Shown: positions 26,748-36,179, numbered from the stretch's first letter. The stretch is DNA of 64,000 nt from Sphingopyxis terrae subsp. terrae NBRC 15098 (GCF_001610975.1 NZ_CP013342.1:3667001-3731000), one strand, 5' to 3'. Notes: generated by a model from the letters alone, not told the origin. Numbers and translations: made by a program.

Positions 26748-27184
26748 GCGATCGTCACATCGACCCCGAACGCGCGCAGTTCGACACTTTCAAGGCATTG
26801 CCGCGCGATACGCCGATCCACATGCTCAATCTCGTCCGCTTCAAGGACAGGGCGACCTATCCGGACGATCACCCCCTCGCCGGCAAGGCACTGACCGGCG
26901 CGGAAGCCTATGCCAATTATGGCAAGGACAGCAGCGCCGTTTTTTCGCGCGTCGGCGGCAGTGTCGTTTGGAGCGGCATGATGGAGGCGATGGTGATCGG
27001 CCCAGCAGATGAACATTGGGACGCGATGTTCATCGCCCGCTATCCGAACAGCGGCGCCTTCATGGAAATGGTCACCGATCCGGTCTATCGTCAGGCGGTT
27101 GTCCACCGTCAGGCGGCGGTCGAAACCTCTCGCCTGATCCGCTGCGCGAGGAATCCGTCTCGGTCCGAGACAGTTTTCGGCTAA
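26744..27184 (+). CDS. DUF1330-like protein
   Basis: 146 aa. Resembles the DUF1330 dimeric alpha-beta barrel family, with IHMLNLVRFKDRATY, AYANYGKDSSAVFSRVGG, WDAMFIARYPNSGAFMEMVTDP and YRQAVVHRQAAVETSRLI. No enzymatic residues are established for this family. It begins inside the acetyltransferase stop (ATGA), so the two are co-translated. Confidence 0.8.
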   Translation: MSDRHIDPERAQFDTFKALPRDTPIHMLNLVRFKDRATYPDDHPLAGKALTGAEAYANYGKDSSAVFSRVGGSVVWSGMMEAMVIGPADEHWDAMFIARYPNSGAFMEMVTDPVYRQAVVHRQAAVETSRLIRCARNPSRSETVFG

Positions 27185-27271
27185 CAAAGTCTTACCAATT
27201 AACGCTTTTTGCTCACATCTTCTTAACCAGCTTCCGGCAAGTCCGGGTGAGAGATTAAGGGAGTGTTAGCA

Positions 27272-28021
27272 ATGATCGTCCGGGGAAAATGGCTGATTGC
27301 CGGCCTGCTGATGGCCGCGGCCCCGCTCGCGGGGTGCCGCGACAATCCGCAGGCAAAGGCCGACCTCAATCCGCTCGACGACGGGCTGACCAATGAAGAC
27401 CCCGCGCTGAAGGGCGCGCTCGAAGACAAGATCATGGTTGACCCCAAGCTGGCCGGGCAGGCGAACCGTAATGCGGCGACGCCGGGCAACCAGCCCGTCG
27501 ACGGCGGCGTTCCGGGCGTAGCGAGCGGCAAGGCGGCCGCGGCGGCCGAAGCGGCGGCGGCGCAGGCTGCGGGCAAGCTGCTCACCGCGCCCAAGGCGCT
27601 GCCGTTCGAGGAAGGTTGCAACGGCGATTGCGCCGCCAAGCGCCCGGTCACCATCGGCGCGCTGGCGCGTGAACAGCAAAAGGGCAGCTGCGACGCCAAG
27701 CTGACCTACGGCAACCAGTGGGCCGACCGTCTGCCGCCAGCGTTCAAGCTCTATCCGCGCGCGACGCTGCGAGAGGCGGCGGGGGTGGCCGGCGGAAAAT
27801 GCAACATCCGCGTCGTCAATTTCCAGACCGCCGCCTCGATCCAGGGCGTTCTCGACTATTATCACACGATGGCGGTGCGTGCGGGTTATACGAGCGACCA
27901 CCGCGTGCGCGGCAACGAACATATTCTGGGCGGGACAAAAGGCGACCTCGCCTATGTCCTGTTCCTGCGCACCGACGGCGGGATGACCGACGTCGATCTG
28001 GTGGCATCCGGCGGCAAATAA
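27272..28021 (+). CDS. Hypothetical lipoprotein
   Basis: 249 aa, not recognised by function. A lipobox is visible (LAGC at about 20-23) after a hydrophobic signal. An Ala-rich, probably helical stretch (about 88-110) precedes a cysteine-containing domain (GCNGDC, SCDAKL, KCNIRV) with a C-terminal beta-alpha pattern (VLDYYHTMAVRAGYTSDHR). I use the ATG at 27272, with AAGGGAG 8 bases before it; GTG at 27263 is the alternative. A strong terminator follows. Confidence 0.75.
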   Translation: MIVRGKWLIAGLLMAAAPLAGCRDNPQAKADLNPLDDGLTNEDPALKGALEDKIMVDPKLAGQANRNAATPGNQPVDGGVPGVASGKAAAAAEAAAAQAAGKLLTAPKALPFEEGCNGDCAAKRPVTIGALAREQQKGSCDAKLTYGNQWADRLPPAFKLYPRATLREAAGVAGGKCNIRVVNFQTAASIQGVLDYYHTMAVRAGYTSDHRVRGNEHILGGTKGDLAYVLFLRTDGGMTDVDLVASGGK

Positions 28022-28036
28022 CGCCGCGTTCCCGAA

Positions 28037-28080
28037 CCAACAAAAAGCCCCCGGGATCGCTCCCGGGGGCTTTTTGTTGG
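28037..28080. terminator. Strong bidirectional intrinsic terminator
   Basis: A 44-base inverted repeat: CCAACAAAAAGCCCCCGGGA, a short loop, then its reverse complement ending in CTTTTTGTTGG. The GC stem is flanked by A5 and T5, so it can stop transcription from both sides. It ends the lipoprotein gene (+) and the csbD-like gene (-). Confidence 0.95.
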
Positions 28081-28101
28081 CCGGTGGCCAGAGCGGGTCG
28101 G

Positions 28102-28284
28102 TCAGACCTTGTCGCCGAGCGCGCCCTGCACCTTGCCTTTGATGTTCTGGGCTTCGCCCTTGCGTTCCTGAAGGTCGCCTTCGGCGCGCAGGCGTTCATT
28201 GTCGGTCGCCTTGCCGATCGCCTGTTTGGTGTTGCCGATCGCTTCGTTCGTCAGGCCTTTCGCCTTTTCCGTCAGTTCGCCCAT
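28102..28284 (-). CDS. CsbD-like stress protein
   Basis: 60 aa, hydrophilic and helical: MGELTEKAKGLTNEAIGNTK, then GDLQERKGEAQNIKGKVQGAL. This is the CsbD family of small general-stress proteins of unknown mechanism. The ATG at 28284 was chosen because AAAGGAG lies just upstream and the family starts this way. A good EcfG-type promoter lies about 50-75 bases upstream, which fits general-stress induction. Confidence 0.9.
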   Translation of the reverse strand: MGELTEKAKGLTNEAIGNTKQAIGKATDNERLRAEGDLQERKGEAQNIKGKVQGALGDKV

Positions 28285-28332
28285 GGGGAGTCTCCTTTGC
28301 TGCAAAGAGGCGATCGCGCCTCTCGTCAAATC

Positions 28333-28358
28333 AACGACTTGCCACCCCTCATTGTTCC
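28333..28358 (-). promoter_or_regulatory. EcfG-type general stress promoter of the csbD-like gene
   Basis: On the minus strand GGAAC (28358-28354) and CGTT (28336-28333) are separated by 17 bases. This matches the alphaproteobacterial EcfG consensus GGAAC-N16/17-CGTT. It sits about 50 bases upstream of a CsbD-family gene, a typical member of that regulon. Confidence 0.8.
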
Positions 28359-28400
28359 TTGGTCGCGGGACGAAACGAGACGAAGCGTCGACCGAGGGGC

Positions 28401-29582
28401 TTAGGCTGCACGCGCGTCCCGCTGCTGCATGAGCAGCGCGCGCAGGCCCATCCGAACCGGCGGCAGCGCGCCAAGCCGCAGCGCCGCATGGCGGAGCGCC
28501 ATCGCCGGATGGCGGTTGTCGGTGAAGAGGCCAACGATCGCACGCGTCGCCTGAAACAGCGGCCAGGTCTCGGCACGATGCGCGGCAGCGTAGCGCGCAA
28601 GGCGGCGCGCATCGCCGACATCATCCGCAAACGCCAACAGCTTCGCGAGCCGGACCGCGCCCGCCAGCCCGAAGTTGAAGCCATGGGCGGTCACCGGATG
28701 CATGCCCACCGCCGCATCGCCGATCAGAACCGCACGCGGCGCCGCAAAGCGATGCGCGAAGGTCGTCGTCAGCGGATAGGCATGAAAATCACTCGCCAAC
28801 GCGACCGCGCCCCATCTGCCGCGCGTCATCGCCGCAATCCGGCGCGCCTTTACCTCGCCGGATTCGGCCATGAAGGTATCGGCGGCTTCGGGCATCAGGG
28901 TGATGACTGCCGACGAAAGCCCCTCCCCCAGCGGCAGCATCGCCAGCGTGTGGTGCCGGGCGAACCATTCGGTCGCGACGCCCGCCTTGCAGGGCGCGTG
29001 ACCTACCCGGCCGACGAGCATCGTCTTGCCGACCGGCCCGACGTCCACGCCGATGCCGAGCTGGTCGCGTATCGCCGAAAAGCGCGAGTCCGCCGCGACC
29101 AGAAGATCGGTCTCGATCACAGCGCCATCGGCAAGGGTCACGGTGGCGCCGCCGCGCCCTGCCTGAACGCGCTCCACCGCGCATCCCGCGCGCAGATCCA
29201 TATTCGCCTGTCCCGCAACGCTTTCGAACAGCGCCCGGCGCAAATGATGGTTCGACACGAGATTGCCGAGCGGCCGCGCGTCGTCGGCCCCCGGATCGAT
29301 CCGCATCGCAAACCGCGCCCGGCCGCTCAGCACCTCGGCGCGGTCAAGGCGGTGAATGTCCGCCGCCGGAATCCGCGACCAGGCATCCAGGTCGCGCAGC
29401 GCGCGTTCGGACCGATGCGTCAGCGCAATCTCGCGCCCGTCGAAGCGCGGTTCGGCCAGTGCGGCAAGCGGCGCGCGCTCGATCAGCGTAATCTCGGCGG
29501 GCGTGTCCGCCAGCGCGCGCGCGAAACTCAGCCCCGCCGGTCCCGCCCCGACGATGACGATCCGGCGCCGCGTGCCACCCAT
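28401..29582 (-). CDS. UbiH/COQ6-type FAD-dependent monooxygenase
   Basis: 393 aa. The FAD Rossmann motif VIVGAGPAGLSFA is at the N-terminus and the second FAD motif LIGDAAVGMHPVTAHGFNFGL near 280-300, the UbiH/UbiF/VisC family signature. It is probably a ring hydroxylase in ubiquinone synthesis, although other aromatic substrates are possible. AAGGAGG lies 7 bases before the ATG at 29582, so this start is preferred to the in-frame ATG at 29588. It is followed by the csbD-like gene on the same strand, which has its own promoter. Confidence 0.85.
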   Translation of the reverse strand: MGGTRRRIVIVGAGPAGLSFARALADTPAEITLIERAPLAALAEPRFDGREIALTHRSERALRDLDAWSRIPAADIHRLDRAEVLSGRARFAMRIDPGADDARPLGNLVSNHHLRRALFESVAGQANMDLRAGCAVERVQAGRGGATVTLADGAVIETDLLVAADSRFSAIRDQLGIGVDVGPVGKTMLVGRVGHAPCKAGVATEWFARHHTLAMLPLGEGLSSAVITLMPEAADTFMAESGEVKARRIAAMTRGRWGAVALASDFHAYPLTTTFAHRFAAPRAVLIGDAAVGMHPVTAHGFNFGLAGAVRLAKLLAFADDVGDARRLARYAAAHRAETWPLFQATRAIVGLFTDNRHPAMALRHAALRLGALPPVRMGLRALLMQQRDARAA

Positions 29583-29652
29583 GCCCATGCCTCCTTGTCA
29601 GAGACACGGGCATGGCAGCGCCGCGCGGGCGGCGCATTGCGCTGGATCAATA

Positions 29653-30423
29653 TCAGATGAGCCCGGCGAGCGGGCTCGACGGATCGGCGTAGCGACGCTG
29701 GCCCATACGGCCGGCGAGATAGGCATCGCGCCCCGCCTCGACCGCGAGCTTCATGGCGCGCGCCATGCGGATGGGGTCTTTGGCTTCGGCGATCGCGGTG
29801 TTCATCAGCACGCCGTCGCAGCCGAGTTCCATCGCCACCGCCGCATCGCTCGCCGTCCCGACGCCCGCATCGACCAGCACCGGCACCGACGCCCCCTCGA
29901 CGATCAGGCGGATCGTCACCCGGTTCTGGATGCCCAGCCCCGACCCGATCGGCGCGCCGAGCGGCATGATCGCAACCGCGCCCGCATCTTCCAGCTGCTT
30001 GGCGGCGATCGGATCATCGACGCAATAGACCATCGGCAGAAAGCCTTCCTTGGCCAGCACCTCGGTCGCCTCCAGCGTTTCGCGCATATTGGGATAGAGC
30101 GTCTTCGCTTCGCCCAGCACCTCCAGCTTCACCAGATCCCAGCCGCCCGCCTCGCGCGCCAGCCGCAAGGTGCGGATCGCGTCGTCGGCATTGAAGCAGC
30201 CGGCGGTATTGGGAAGATAGGTGATCTTCTTCGGGTCGATATAATCGGTCAGCATCGGCGCGGTCGGGTCCGACACATTGACGCGCCGCACCGCAACGGT
30301 GACGATTTCCGCACCCGACTCGGCGACCGCCGCTGCATTTTGCTCGAAATCCCTGTACTTGCCGGTGCCCACGATCAGGCGCGAGCTAAAGGTCCGTCCG
30401 GCAACGCTCCACTGGTCGGTCAA
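29653..30423 (-). CDS. thiG: Thiazole synthase
   Basis: 256 aa. Forms the thiazole phosphate ring of thiamine using ThiS-thiocarboxylate, deoxyxylulose phosphate and an imine. Family motifs are present: [37 protein letters not shown], the catalytic-lysine strand LVKLEVLG, and [28 protein letters not shown]. The TTG at 30423 overlaps the thiS stop (TTGA), with AGGAGG 6 bases upstream, which decides the start. No TPP riboswitch is apparent upstream of thiS. Confidence 0.93.
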   Translation of the reverse strand: MTDQWSVAGRTFSSRLIVGTGKYRDFEQNAAAVAESGAEIVTVAVRRVNVSDPTAPMLTDYIDPKKITYLPNTAGCFNADDAIRTLRLAREAGGWDLVKLEVLGEAKTLYPNMRETLEATEVLAKEGFLPMVYCVDDPIAAKQLEDAGAVAIMPLGAPIGSGLGIQNRVTIRLIVEGASVPVLVDAGVGTASDAAVAMELGCDGVLMNTAIAEAKDPIRMARAMKLAVEAGRDAYLAGRMGQRRYADPSSPLAGLI

Positions 30424-30623
30424 CAACCGCCTCCTACAAAATGAACGATTTCCAGCGCATCGCCCTCGGCAAGCGCGACGTCGGCGAGCGTCGAGCGCGG
30501 TACGATCTCGCGATTGCGCTCGACCGCGACCTTCTTGACGTCGAGGCCCAGCGACGCGACCAGATCGGCAATGCTGCCTGCGCGCACCTGCCGCGGATCG
30601 CCGTTGAGAATGATGGAAATCAC
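30420..30623 (-). CDS. thiS: Sulfur carrier protein ThiS
   Basis: 67 aa ubiquitin-like sulfur carrier for thiazole synthesis. It starts with GTG at 30623 ([12 protein letters not shown]) and contains [13 protein letters not shown]. The C-terminus reads HFVGGGC: the Gly-Gly needed for adenylation and thiocarboxylation is followed by one extra Gly-Cys, which would have to be tolerated or trimmed. It overlaps thiG by 4 bases. The 72-base region shared with divergent aroQ must hold both promoters. Confidence 0.9.
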   Translation of the reverse strand: MISIILNGDPRQVRAGSIADLVASLGLDVKKVAVERNREIVPRSTLADVALAEGDALEIVHFVGGGC

Positions 30624-30695
30624 GAGTCCCGCCTGCTTTGCCTTTTGACGTGCAGCCCATATAGGGGGAGCGACCCGCGTCGCAACCGAAAGACC

Positions 30696-31154
30696 GTGCC
30701 CTTGTCCAACGAGTGTTCCGAAACGCCCGCCGTCTTTGTCCTTTCGGGGCCCAACCTCAACCTGCTGGGCACGCGCGAGCCCGAAATCTATGGGCATGAC
30801 ACGCTGGAGGACATCCACGAGCGGCTCGCCGAGCGTGCGGCGGCACTGGGTCTGCGCGTCGATTGCCGCCAATCGAACCACGAAGGCACGCTGATCGACT
30901 GGCTGCACGAAGCGCATTTCGCCAGCGCCAAGGCGGTGCTGCTCAATGCCGGGGGCTATACGCACACATCGGTCGCGCTGCACGACGCGATCAAGTCGAT
31001 CCGCGTTCCGGTGATCGAGGTCCATCTGTCGGATCCGATGAAGCGCGAATCCTTTCGCCATATCAGCTATATCGGCATGGCGGCGGCCGCGCATTTTGCA
31101 GGCCACGGCGCAGACAGCTATATGCTGGCGCTGGACGCCGCCGCGCGCTTCTGA
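30696..31154 (+). CDS. aroQ: 3-dehydroquinate dehydratase, type II
   Basis: About 152 aa. Third step of the shikimate pathway. The signature [19 protein letters not shown] with catalytic Tyr is near residues 13-31; [31 protein letters not shown] and [15 protein letters not shown] follow. The start is GTG at 30696 or TTG at 30702; no strong ribosome site separates them. The gene is followed 68 bases later by accB. Confidence 0.93.
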   Translation: MPLSNECSETPAVFVLSGPNLNLLGTREPEIYGHDTLEDIHERLAERAAALGLRVDCRQSNHEGTLIDWLHEAHFASAKAVLLNAGGYTHTSVALHDAIKSIRVPVIEVHLSDPMKRESFRHISYIGMAAAAHFAGHGADSYMLALDAAARF

Positions 31155-31222
31155 CAAGAGGCGCGATCAGAAACGGGGTCAAGGCACGCGATCAACAGTG
31201 CCGCAACAACAGGAAATATCTC

Positions 31223-31708
31223 ATGGGTGACCATAAAGAGCACGGCATCAACATCGATCCGGCCTTCGTCCGCGCGCTCGCGGAACTGCTCGACGACACG
31301 CAGCTTTCCGAAATCGAGGTCGAGGACGGCGAGCGCAAGGTGCGCGTTGCGCGTACGCTGACCGCCGCCGCGGCGCCGGTCGCTTTCGCGCCGGCCCCGG
31401 TTGCCGCGCCCGTCGCTGCCGCACCCGCAGCCGCCGCGCCGGCCGCCGTAGCTGCCCCCGCCGCCGACAGCTTCGCCGACGCCGTGAAATCCCCCATGGT
31501 CGGCACCGTCTATCTTGCTGCCGAACCGGGCGCGCCCAATTTCGCAAGCGTGGGTTCGGCGGTGAAGGAAGGCGATACCATCCTGATTATCGAGGCGATG
31601 AAGGTGATGAACCCGATCACCGCGCCCACCTCGGGCACGCTCAAGGCCGTGCATGTCGAGAACAGCCAGCCGGTCGAATATGACCAGCCGCTGTTCACCA
31701 TCGGCTGA
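31223..31708 (+). CDS. accB: Biotin carboxyl carrier protein of acetyl-CoA carboxylase
   Basis: 161 aa. Carries biotin for malonyl-CoA synthesis. The biotinylation motif EAMKVMN has its lysine at about 127. The N-terminal 45 residues are the usual helical domain ([17 protein letters not shown]), followed by an Ala/Pro-rich linker (about 50-85) typical of mobile carrier domains. AGGAAAT precedes the ATG at 31223. The accC start lies 10 bases after the stop. Confidence 0.95.
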   Translation: MGDHKEHGINIDPAFVRALAELLDDTQLSEIEVEDGERKVRVARTLTAAAAPVAFAPAPVAAPVAAAPAAAAPAAVAAPAADSFADAVKSPMVGTVYLAAEPGAPNFASVGSAVKEGDTILIIEAMKVMNPITAPTSGTLKAVHVENSQPVEYDQPLFTIG

Positions 31709-31718
31709 GGGACCGCCG

Positions 31719-33080
31719 ATGGCCATCGAGAAACTGCTCATCGCCAACCGCGGCGAGATCGCGCTGCGTATTCACCGCGCCTGCCACGAAATGGGCATCA
31801 AGACGGTCGCGGTCCATTCGACTGCCGACGCCGATGCGATGCATGTCCGCCTGGCTGACGAAGCGGTCTGCATCGGCCCGCCGGCGGCGAAGGACAGCTA
31901 TCTCAACATCCCGGCGATCATTTCGGCTGCCGAAGTGACGGGCGCCGACGCCATCCACCCCGGCTATGGCTTCCTGTCGGAAAATGCGCGCTTTGCCGAG
32001 ATTATCGAAGCGCATGACATGATCTTCGTCGGGCCGAAGCCCGAACATATCCGCACCATGGGCGACAAGGTCGAGGCGAAGCGCACCGCGGTCGCGCTCG
32101 GTCTCCCGGTGGTGCCGGGTTCGCCCGGCGCCGTCACCTATGGCGAGGAAACGAAACGGATGGCCGAGGAAATCGGCTATCCGGTGCTGATCAAGGCCGC
32201 GTCGGGCGGCGGCGGCCGCGGGATGAAGGTCGTCCCCGACCCCTCCGGCCTCGAAAGCCTCATGGGTCAGGCATCGAGCGAGGCTGCGGCGGCGTTCGGC
32301 GATCCGACCGTCTATATGGAAAAATATCTCGGCAACCCGCGCCACATCGAATTTCAGATTTTCGGCGACGGCAAGGGCAACGCCATCCATCTCGGCGAAC
32401 GCGACTGTTCGCTGCAGCGCCGCCACCAGAAGGTGCTCGAAGAAGCCCCCTCGCCCGTGATTTCGGCCGAAGAGCGCGCCCGCATGGGCGGCATTTGCGC
32501 CGATGCGATGGCAAAGATGGGCTATCGCGGCGCGGGGACGATCGAGTTTCTGTGGGAAAATGGCGAATTCTATTTCATCGAAATGAATACGCGCATCCAG
32601 GTCGAACATCCGGTGACCGAGATGATCACCGGCTTCGACCTCGTCCGCGAACAGATCCGTATCGCCGACGGCATGGGTCTTTCGGTGCAGCAGAACGAGC
32701 TGGAATTCCGCGGCCATGCCATCGAATGCCGGATCAACGCCGAAGATCCGCGTAACTTCCTGCCCTCACCGGGCAAGGTGACCAATTATCATGCCGCCGG
32801 CGGCATGCATGTGCGCGTCGATAGCGGGCTTTATGCCGGCTATTCGATCCCGCCTTATTACGACAGCATGATCGGCAAGCTGATCGTCTATGGCCGCACG
32901 CGCGAAAGCTGCATGATGCGGATGCGCCGCGCACTCGAGGAAATGGTTATCGGCGGGGTGAAGACGAACATTCCGCTGCATCAGGCGCTGCTCGCCGATC
33001 CCGACGTCATCCACGGCGATTATACGATCAAGTGGCTGGAGGAATGGCTGGCGAAGCAGGATGCCGACAACAAGGCCTGA
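31719..33080 (+). CDS. accC: Biotin carboxylase of acetyl-CoA carboxylase
   Basis: 453 aa. ATP-dependent carboxylation of biotin on AccB. It starts [16 protein letters not shown] and shows the ATP-grasp glycine loop [12 protein letters not shown] near 160-171, [28 protein letters not shown] and [19 protein letters not shown]. The ATG at 31719 was chosen because it gives the exact family N-terminus. It forms an operon with accB and perhaps aroQ. Confidence 0.96.
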   Translation: MAIEKLLIANRGEIALRIHRACHEMGIKTVAVHSTADADAMHVRLADEAVCIGPPAAKDSYLNIPAIISAAEVTGADAIHPGYGFLSENARFAEIIEAHDMIFVGPKPEHIRTMGDKVEAKRTAVALGLPVVPGSPGAVTYGEETKRMAEEIGYPVLIKAASGGGGRGMKVVPDPSGLESLMGQASSEAAAAFGDPTVYMEKYLGNPRHIEFQIFGDGKGNAIHLGERDCSLQRRHQKVLEEAPSPVISAEERARMGGICADAMAKMGYRGAGTIEFLWENGEFYFIEMNTRIQVEHPVTEMITGFDLVREQIRIADGMGLSVQQNELEFRGHAIECRINAEDPRNFLPSPGKVTNYHAAGGMHVRVDSGLYAGYSIPPYYDSMIGKLIVYGRTRESCMMRMRRALEEMVIGGVKTNIPLHQALLADPDVIHGDYTIKWLEEWLAKQDADNKA

Positions 33081-33176
33081 CGCTGCCCCCATCGACGCCG
33101 GGTTCGCGCGCGGACACGACGGATTGTGTCCCAGCTCACTTTCGCACGGGGGGATTATTGGCTATGGGCCTTAACC

Positions 33177-34538
33177 ATGGCCAGAAATCTCCCCCTTTAC
33201 GCGCGCCCGGCCGCGGCGCTTATCCTCCCGCTGACCCTGCTTGCGGCGCCCGTCGCCGCACAGACGAGCGTCAAGGAGGACTCGGTCGTTCTGCAACCCG
33301 ACAAGGTGACCGATGACGCGCCCGAGATCGAAACGGTCGCCGAGGCCAATCTGCCGAGCTGGAGCGTCGACAATGCCAGGGCGCTGCTCGCCTTCATCCA
33401 GTCGGCGGGCGATGAAGGCCTGTTCCCCAAGGATTACAATCCCGAAGCGCTGAAGGCCGCGATCGACGGCGGCAATCAGATCACGCTCGACAAGGTCGCG
33501 ACCGATAGCTTCCTGCTGCTCGCCACGCACATGCGCGACGGCCGCACGCCCAACGCTGCTCGCAAACAATGGTTCATGACCGATGGCGACGCGCAGACCG
33601 AACCGCTGATCCCGCTGCTCGGCAGCGCGCTCACCGCGAACGACGTCGCGCAGGCGCTGGTCAGCCTCGACCCCGTCCATCCCGATTTCGCGGTGCTGAA
33701 AGCCGCGCTCAAGACCGCAAAGACGCCCGCCGACGCCAACGCGATCCGCGTCAACATGGAACGCTGGCGCTGGATGCCGCGCGATCTTGGCGAAGGCTAT
33801 GTTGTCAGCAACGTGCCCGAATATCTGACCCGCGTCGTCCATGACGGCGTCGTCATCGCGACGCACAAGGCGGTCGTCGGCAAACCGTCGACCCCGACGC
33901 CGCAGCTCAACCCCATGGCGACGGGGATCATCGTCAACCCGACCTGGACGCTGCCCAAGAGCATCATCGCCGAAGGCATCGGATCGACGATTGCGACCAA
34001 TCCGGCGCGCGCCCGCGCGCAGGGCTATACCTGGACGGGCAGCGGCAAGGCGCTGTCAGTGGTGCAGCAGCCGGGTGCCAACAATGCGCTGGGCGTCATG
34101 AAGCTCGAAATGCTGAACCCGCACGCCATCTATTTGCACGACACGCCCTCGAAGGGCGCGTTCTCCGCGGATTCGCGCGCCTTCAGCCACGGCTGCATCC
34201 GCACCGAAAAGGCGCTGCATTTCTCTGGCCTGATGGCGGTGATGTTCGCCGGCCGCACGCCCGAGGAATTCGGCGATGTCGTCGCTAGCGGCAAGACGAC
34301 GCGCTTCGGCTTCGAAAAGCCCTTCCCCGTCTATGTCGCTTATTGGACCGTCGTCCCCGACGGCAAGGGCGGCATCAAGAAGCTGAACGACCTTTACGGC
34401 CGCGACGCGCCGGTGGTGACGAGCTTCGCCAAGCCCGGCCGCGCCGCTGCCGTGGTGATTTCGCCGACGCCGCCCGCGGTCGTTCCGACGACGCAGACGG
34501 TGCAGGCGCCCAAACCCGAAAAAGGCGCAATCTACTGA
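33177..34538 (+). CDS. L,D-transpeptidase (YcbB/YkuD type)
   Basis: 453 aa, periplasmic. The signal peptide is at 1-29 (ending PVAAQ). An N-terminal helical domain precedes the YkuD catalytic domain with SHGCIR; the catalytic cysteine is about residue 340. A long Pro/Thr-rich tail ends the protein. The enzyme would make 3-3 peptidoglycan cross-links or attach proteins to the wall. I start at 33177, which gives a proper signal peptide; the frame is open to 33126. It converges on a second L,D-transpeptidase gene. Confidence 0.88.
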   Translation: MARNLPLYARPAAALILPLTLLAAPVAAQTSVKEDSVVLQPDKVTDDAPEIETVAEANLPSWSVDNARALLAFIQSAGDEGLFPKDYNPEALKAAIDGGNQITLDKVATDSFLLLATHMRDGRTPNAARKQWFMTDGDAQTEPLIPLLGSALTANDVAQALVSLDPVHPDFAVLKAALKTAKTPADANAIRVNMERWRWMPRDLGEGYVVSNVPEYLTRVVHDGVVIATHKAVVGKPSTPTPQLNPMATGIIVNPTWTLPKSIIAEGIGSTIATNPARARAQGYTWTGSGKALSVVQQPGANNALGVMKLEMLNPHAIYLHDTPSKGAFSADSRAFSHGCIRTEKALHFSGLMAVMFAGRTPEEFGDVVASGKTTRFGFEKPFPVYVAYWTVVPDGKGGIKKLNDLYGRDAPVVTSFAKPGRAAAVVISPTPPAVVPTTQTVQAPKPEKGAIY

Positions 34539-34612
34539 TCAAGCGGCGACCGGGCGGCGATGCCCCCGGCTCCGTTCTTCCTTGCGGAATCGGATGACAT
34601 TGCGTTGACATC

Positions 34613-34631
34613 CTCGGGCAAGAAACCCGAG
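34613..34631. terminator. Hairpin between convergent transpeptidase genes
   Basis: Inverted repeat CTCGGG-N7-CCCGAG followed by AATTCTC on the plus strand. The weak T content makes it a possible but unproven terminator for the plus-strand gene. Confidence 0.4.
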
Positions 34632-34636
34632 AATTC

Positions 34637-35392
34637 TCAATCAGCCTTGGTCGGCATCGATCCCTGGGTGGCGCCGGTGCGGATGATATTGTCGGCGACC
34701 GGCGGCAATTCGAAGGGCGGCGGAGACGCGGGCGCTACGCTCAGCTTGTCGGCGTAGAGCAATCGGCCCGGCCCGAGCTTGTATAGAATTTGCGGCAGCA
34801 ACTCCTCTCCGAATACGAAACAGCCCTCGCTGCGCCCCAGCTTGCCTTGCGTCGCGATCAGCGACGGCTCGGCGTACCAGGCGCCATGCACGACGATCGC
34901 GCGCATGTCGGCATTGCTGTTGTCGGCCTCCAGCCCCGCGAGCCGCATCGACGATCCGTTCGATCCCCAATAATAATCGCTCGTGCGATAGGCGCCGCGC
35001 GACGAAGCGAGTGAGCCGGGGACGTTCGAAAAGGTCTTGAGCCATCCGTCATGCTGCGGGTCCGATCCGCGGCCATGGGTGACCGGATACATGTCCACCT
35101 TGCCGGCGATCAGATCGACGAGCGCAAAGCGCGGGCGATAGGAGGGCAGCCCGAAATCGACGATCCCGACACGGTCGGCCTGCGCGATCCGGTTGCCCTG
35201 CCGCGCCAGCTGTTGCCGCGCGACGGCCAGATAGTCGACCGGCGGCGGTGTCGTCGCCTGCCCATGCCCGGTGATCCAGTCCGGAAGTGGGGCTGCGCGC
35301 GCCGATGTCGCGGCCAGCGCCCCCGCGCCCGCCATCGCCGCCAGCATAGCCCTGCGATCGATCAATTCTTTCACGTGCAACCCAGCCCTCAT
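34637..35392 (-). CDS. Murein L,D-transpeptidase catalytic domain family protein
   Basis: 251 aa. Twin arginines (DRRAML) before a hydrophobic Ala-rich stretch suggest a Tat- or Sec-type signal up to about residue 33. The catalytic domain shows VTHGRGSDPQHDGW, VVHGAWY and GRSEGCFVF with Cys191, the YkuD_2 pattern. Probably acts on peptidoglycan in the periplasm. The start is ATG 35392 or GTG 35374 (which brings the RR motif closer to the N-terminus); neither has a clear ribosome site. Convergent with the YcbB-like gene. Confidence 0.82.
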   Translation of the reverse strand: MRAGLHVKELIDRRAMLAAMAGAGALAATSARAAPLPDWITGHGQATTPPPVDYLAVARQQLARQGNRIAQADRVGIVDFGLPSYRPRFALVDLIAGKVDMYPVTHGRGSDPQHDGWLKTFSNVPGSLASSRGAYRTSDYYWGSNGSSMRLAGLEADNSNADMRAIVVHGAWYAEPSLIATQGKLGRSEGCFVFGEELLPQILYKLGPGRLLYADKLSVAPASPPPFELPPVADNIIRTGATQGSMPTKAD

Positions 35393-35541
35393 TGCCGCCT
35401 TTGGCGGTCCCTCGGCCGACTATAAGCCGTGGTTCGGGCGCCAAAGGCAAGGAGTCCAAGCCTCTTCATGCGGGCAAATGTGCCATATATGCCATGAATA
35501 GTGCGTTTACGTTCCATTACGCTCCCGTTAGGAACTGCGCC

Positions 35542-35886
35542 ATGAAGGCAACCATCTGGCATAACCCCGCCTGCGGCACTTCGCGCAAGACGCTGGCGAT
35601 TCTCGAGGAAACCCCCGGCGTCGATGTCGAGGTGATTCAATATCTGACAACGCCCTACAGCGCCGACAAGCTGCGCCAGCTGTTTCGCGACGCGGGTCTG
35701 AGCGCGCGGGACGCGCTGCGCCTGCGCGGCACCGATGCCGAGGAACGCGGCCTGCCCGACGCCGACGAAGAAGCAATTATCGCGGCGATGGTCACCAACC
35801 CCGCCTATGTGAACCGCCCCTTCGTCGAAACCGACAAGGGCGTCCGCTTCTGCCGCCCGCAGGATGTCGTGCGCGAGATTCTCTAG
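35542..35886 (+). CDS. ArsC-family arsenate reductase (glutaredoxin type)
   Basis: 114 aa, thioredoxin-like fold. It opens ATIWHNPACGTSRKTLAIL with the catalytic Cys11 in CGTSR, then VIQYLTTPYSADKLRQLF and the C-terminal NPAYVNRPFVETDKGVRFCRP. The pattern fits arsenate reductase ArsC of the glutaredoxin-coupled class, although YffB/Spx-like relatives have similar sequences. No other ars genes are nearby, so a role in arsenic resistance is uncertain. TTAGGA lies 11 bases upstream. Confidence 0.85.
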   Translation: MKATIWHNPACGTSRKTLAILEETPGVDVEVIQYLTTPYSADKLRQLFRDAGLSARDALRLRGTDAEERGLPDADEEAIIAAMVTNPAYVNRPFVETDKGVRFCRPQDVVREIL

Positions 35887-35913
35887 CAGTGTGGCCCAAT
35901 CGGCGGTCCGCCG

Positions 35914-36141
35914 TCAGATCAGGAACATCATCGCCGCGGTAAAGAAGATCGCGAAGCTTTCCGCGAACAGACGAAAATCGCTGTCGCGCGACCAGAGCGC
36001 GGGACGCTCGCGCTGCGCCGCAAGCGCGCCACGCAATTCGCCCTGCCAATCCTCCGGCGCGCTCAGCCGCGCAAGGACCAGTTGCCGGGCGCCATAAGCG
36101 CGGATGCGCTCGCGGATGTCGATATGCTCGTCCGAATCCAT
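35914..36141 (-). CDS. Small membrane-anchored hypothetical protein
   Basis: 75 aa. A charged helical N-terminus (MDSDEHIDIRERIRAYGARQ) is followed by a C-terminal hydrophobic segment (about 58-75, FAESFAIFFTAAMMFLI), so it is probably tail-anchored in the inner membrane. No family was recognised. A CtrA-type box lies 39-54 bases upstream, suggesting cell-cycle control. It is convergent with arsC, 27 bases apart. Confidence 0.65.
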   Translation of the reverse strand: MDSDEHIDIRERIRAYGARQLVLARLSAPEDWQGELRGALAAQRERPALWSRDSDFRLFAESFAIFFTAAMMFLI

Positions 36142-36179
36142 GCCCGGCAGGCTAGGCGCCCGTTAACGAGTCGATAAGG

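Noticed and set aside
30441..31157. Long minus-strand frame fused in front of thiS
   Set aside because: It is antisense to aroQ; ThiS homology begins only at the GTG at 30623.
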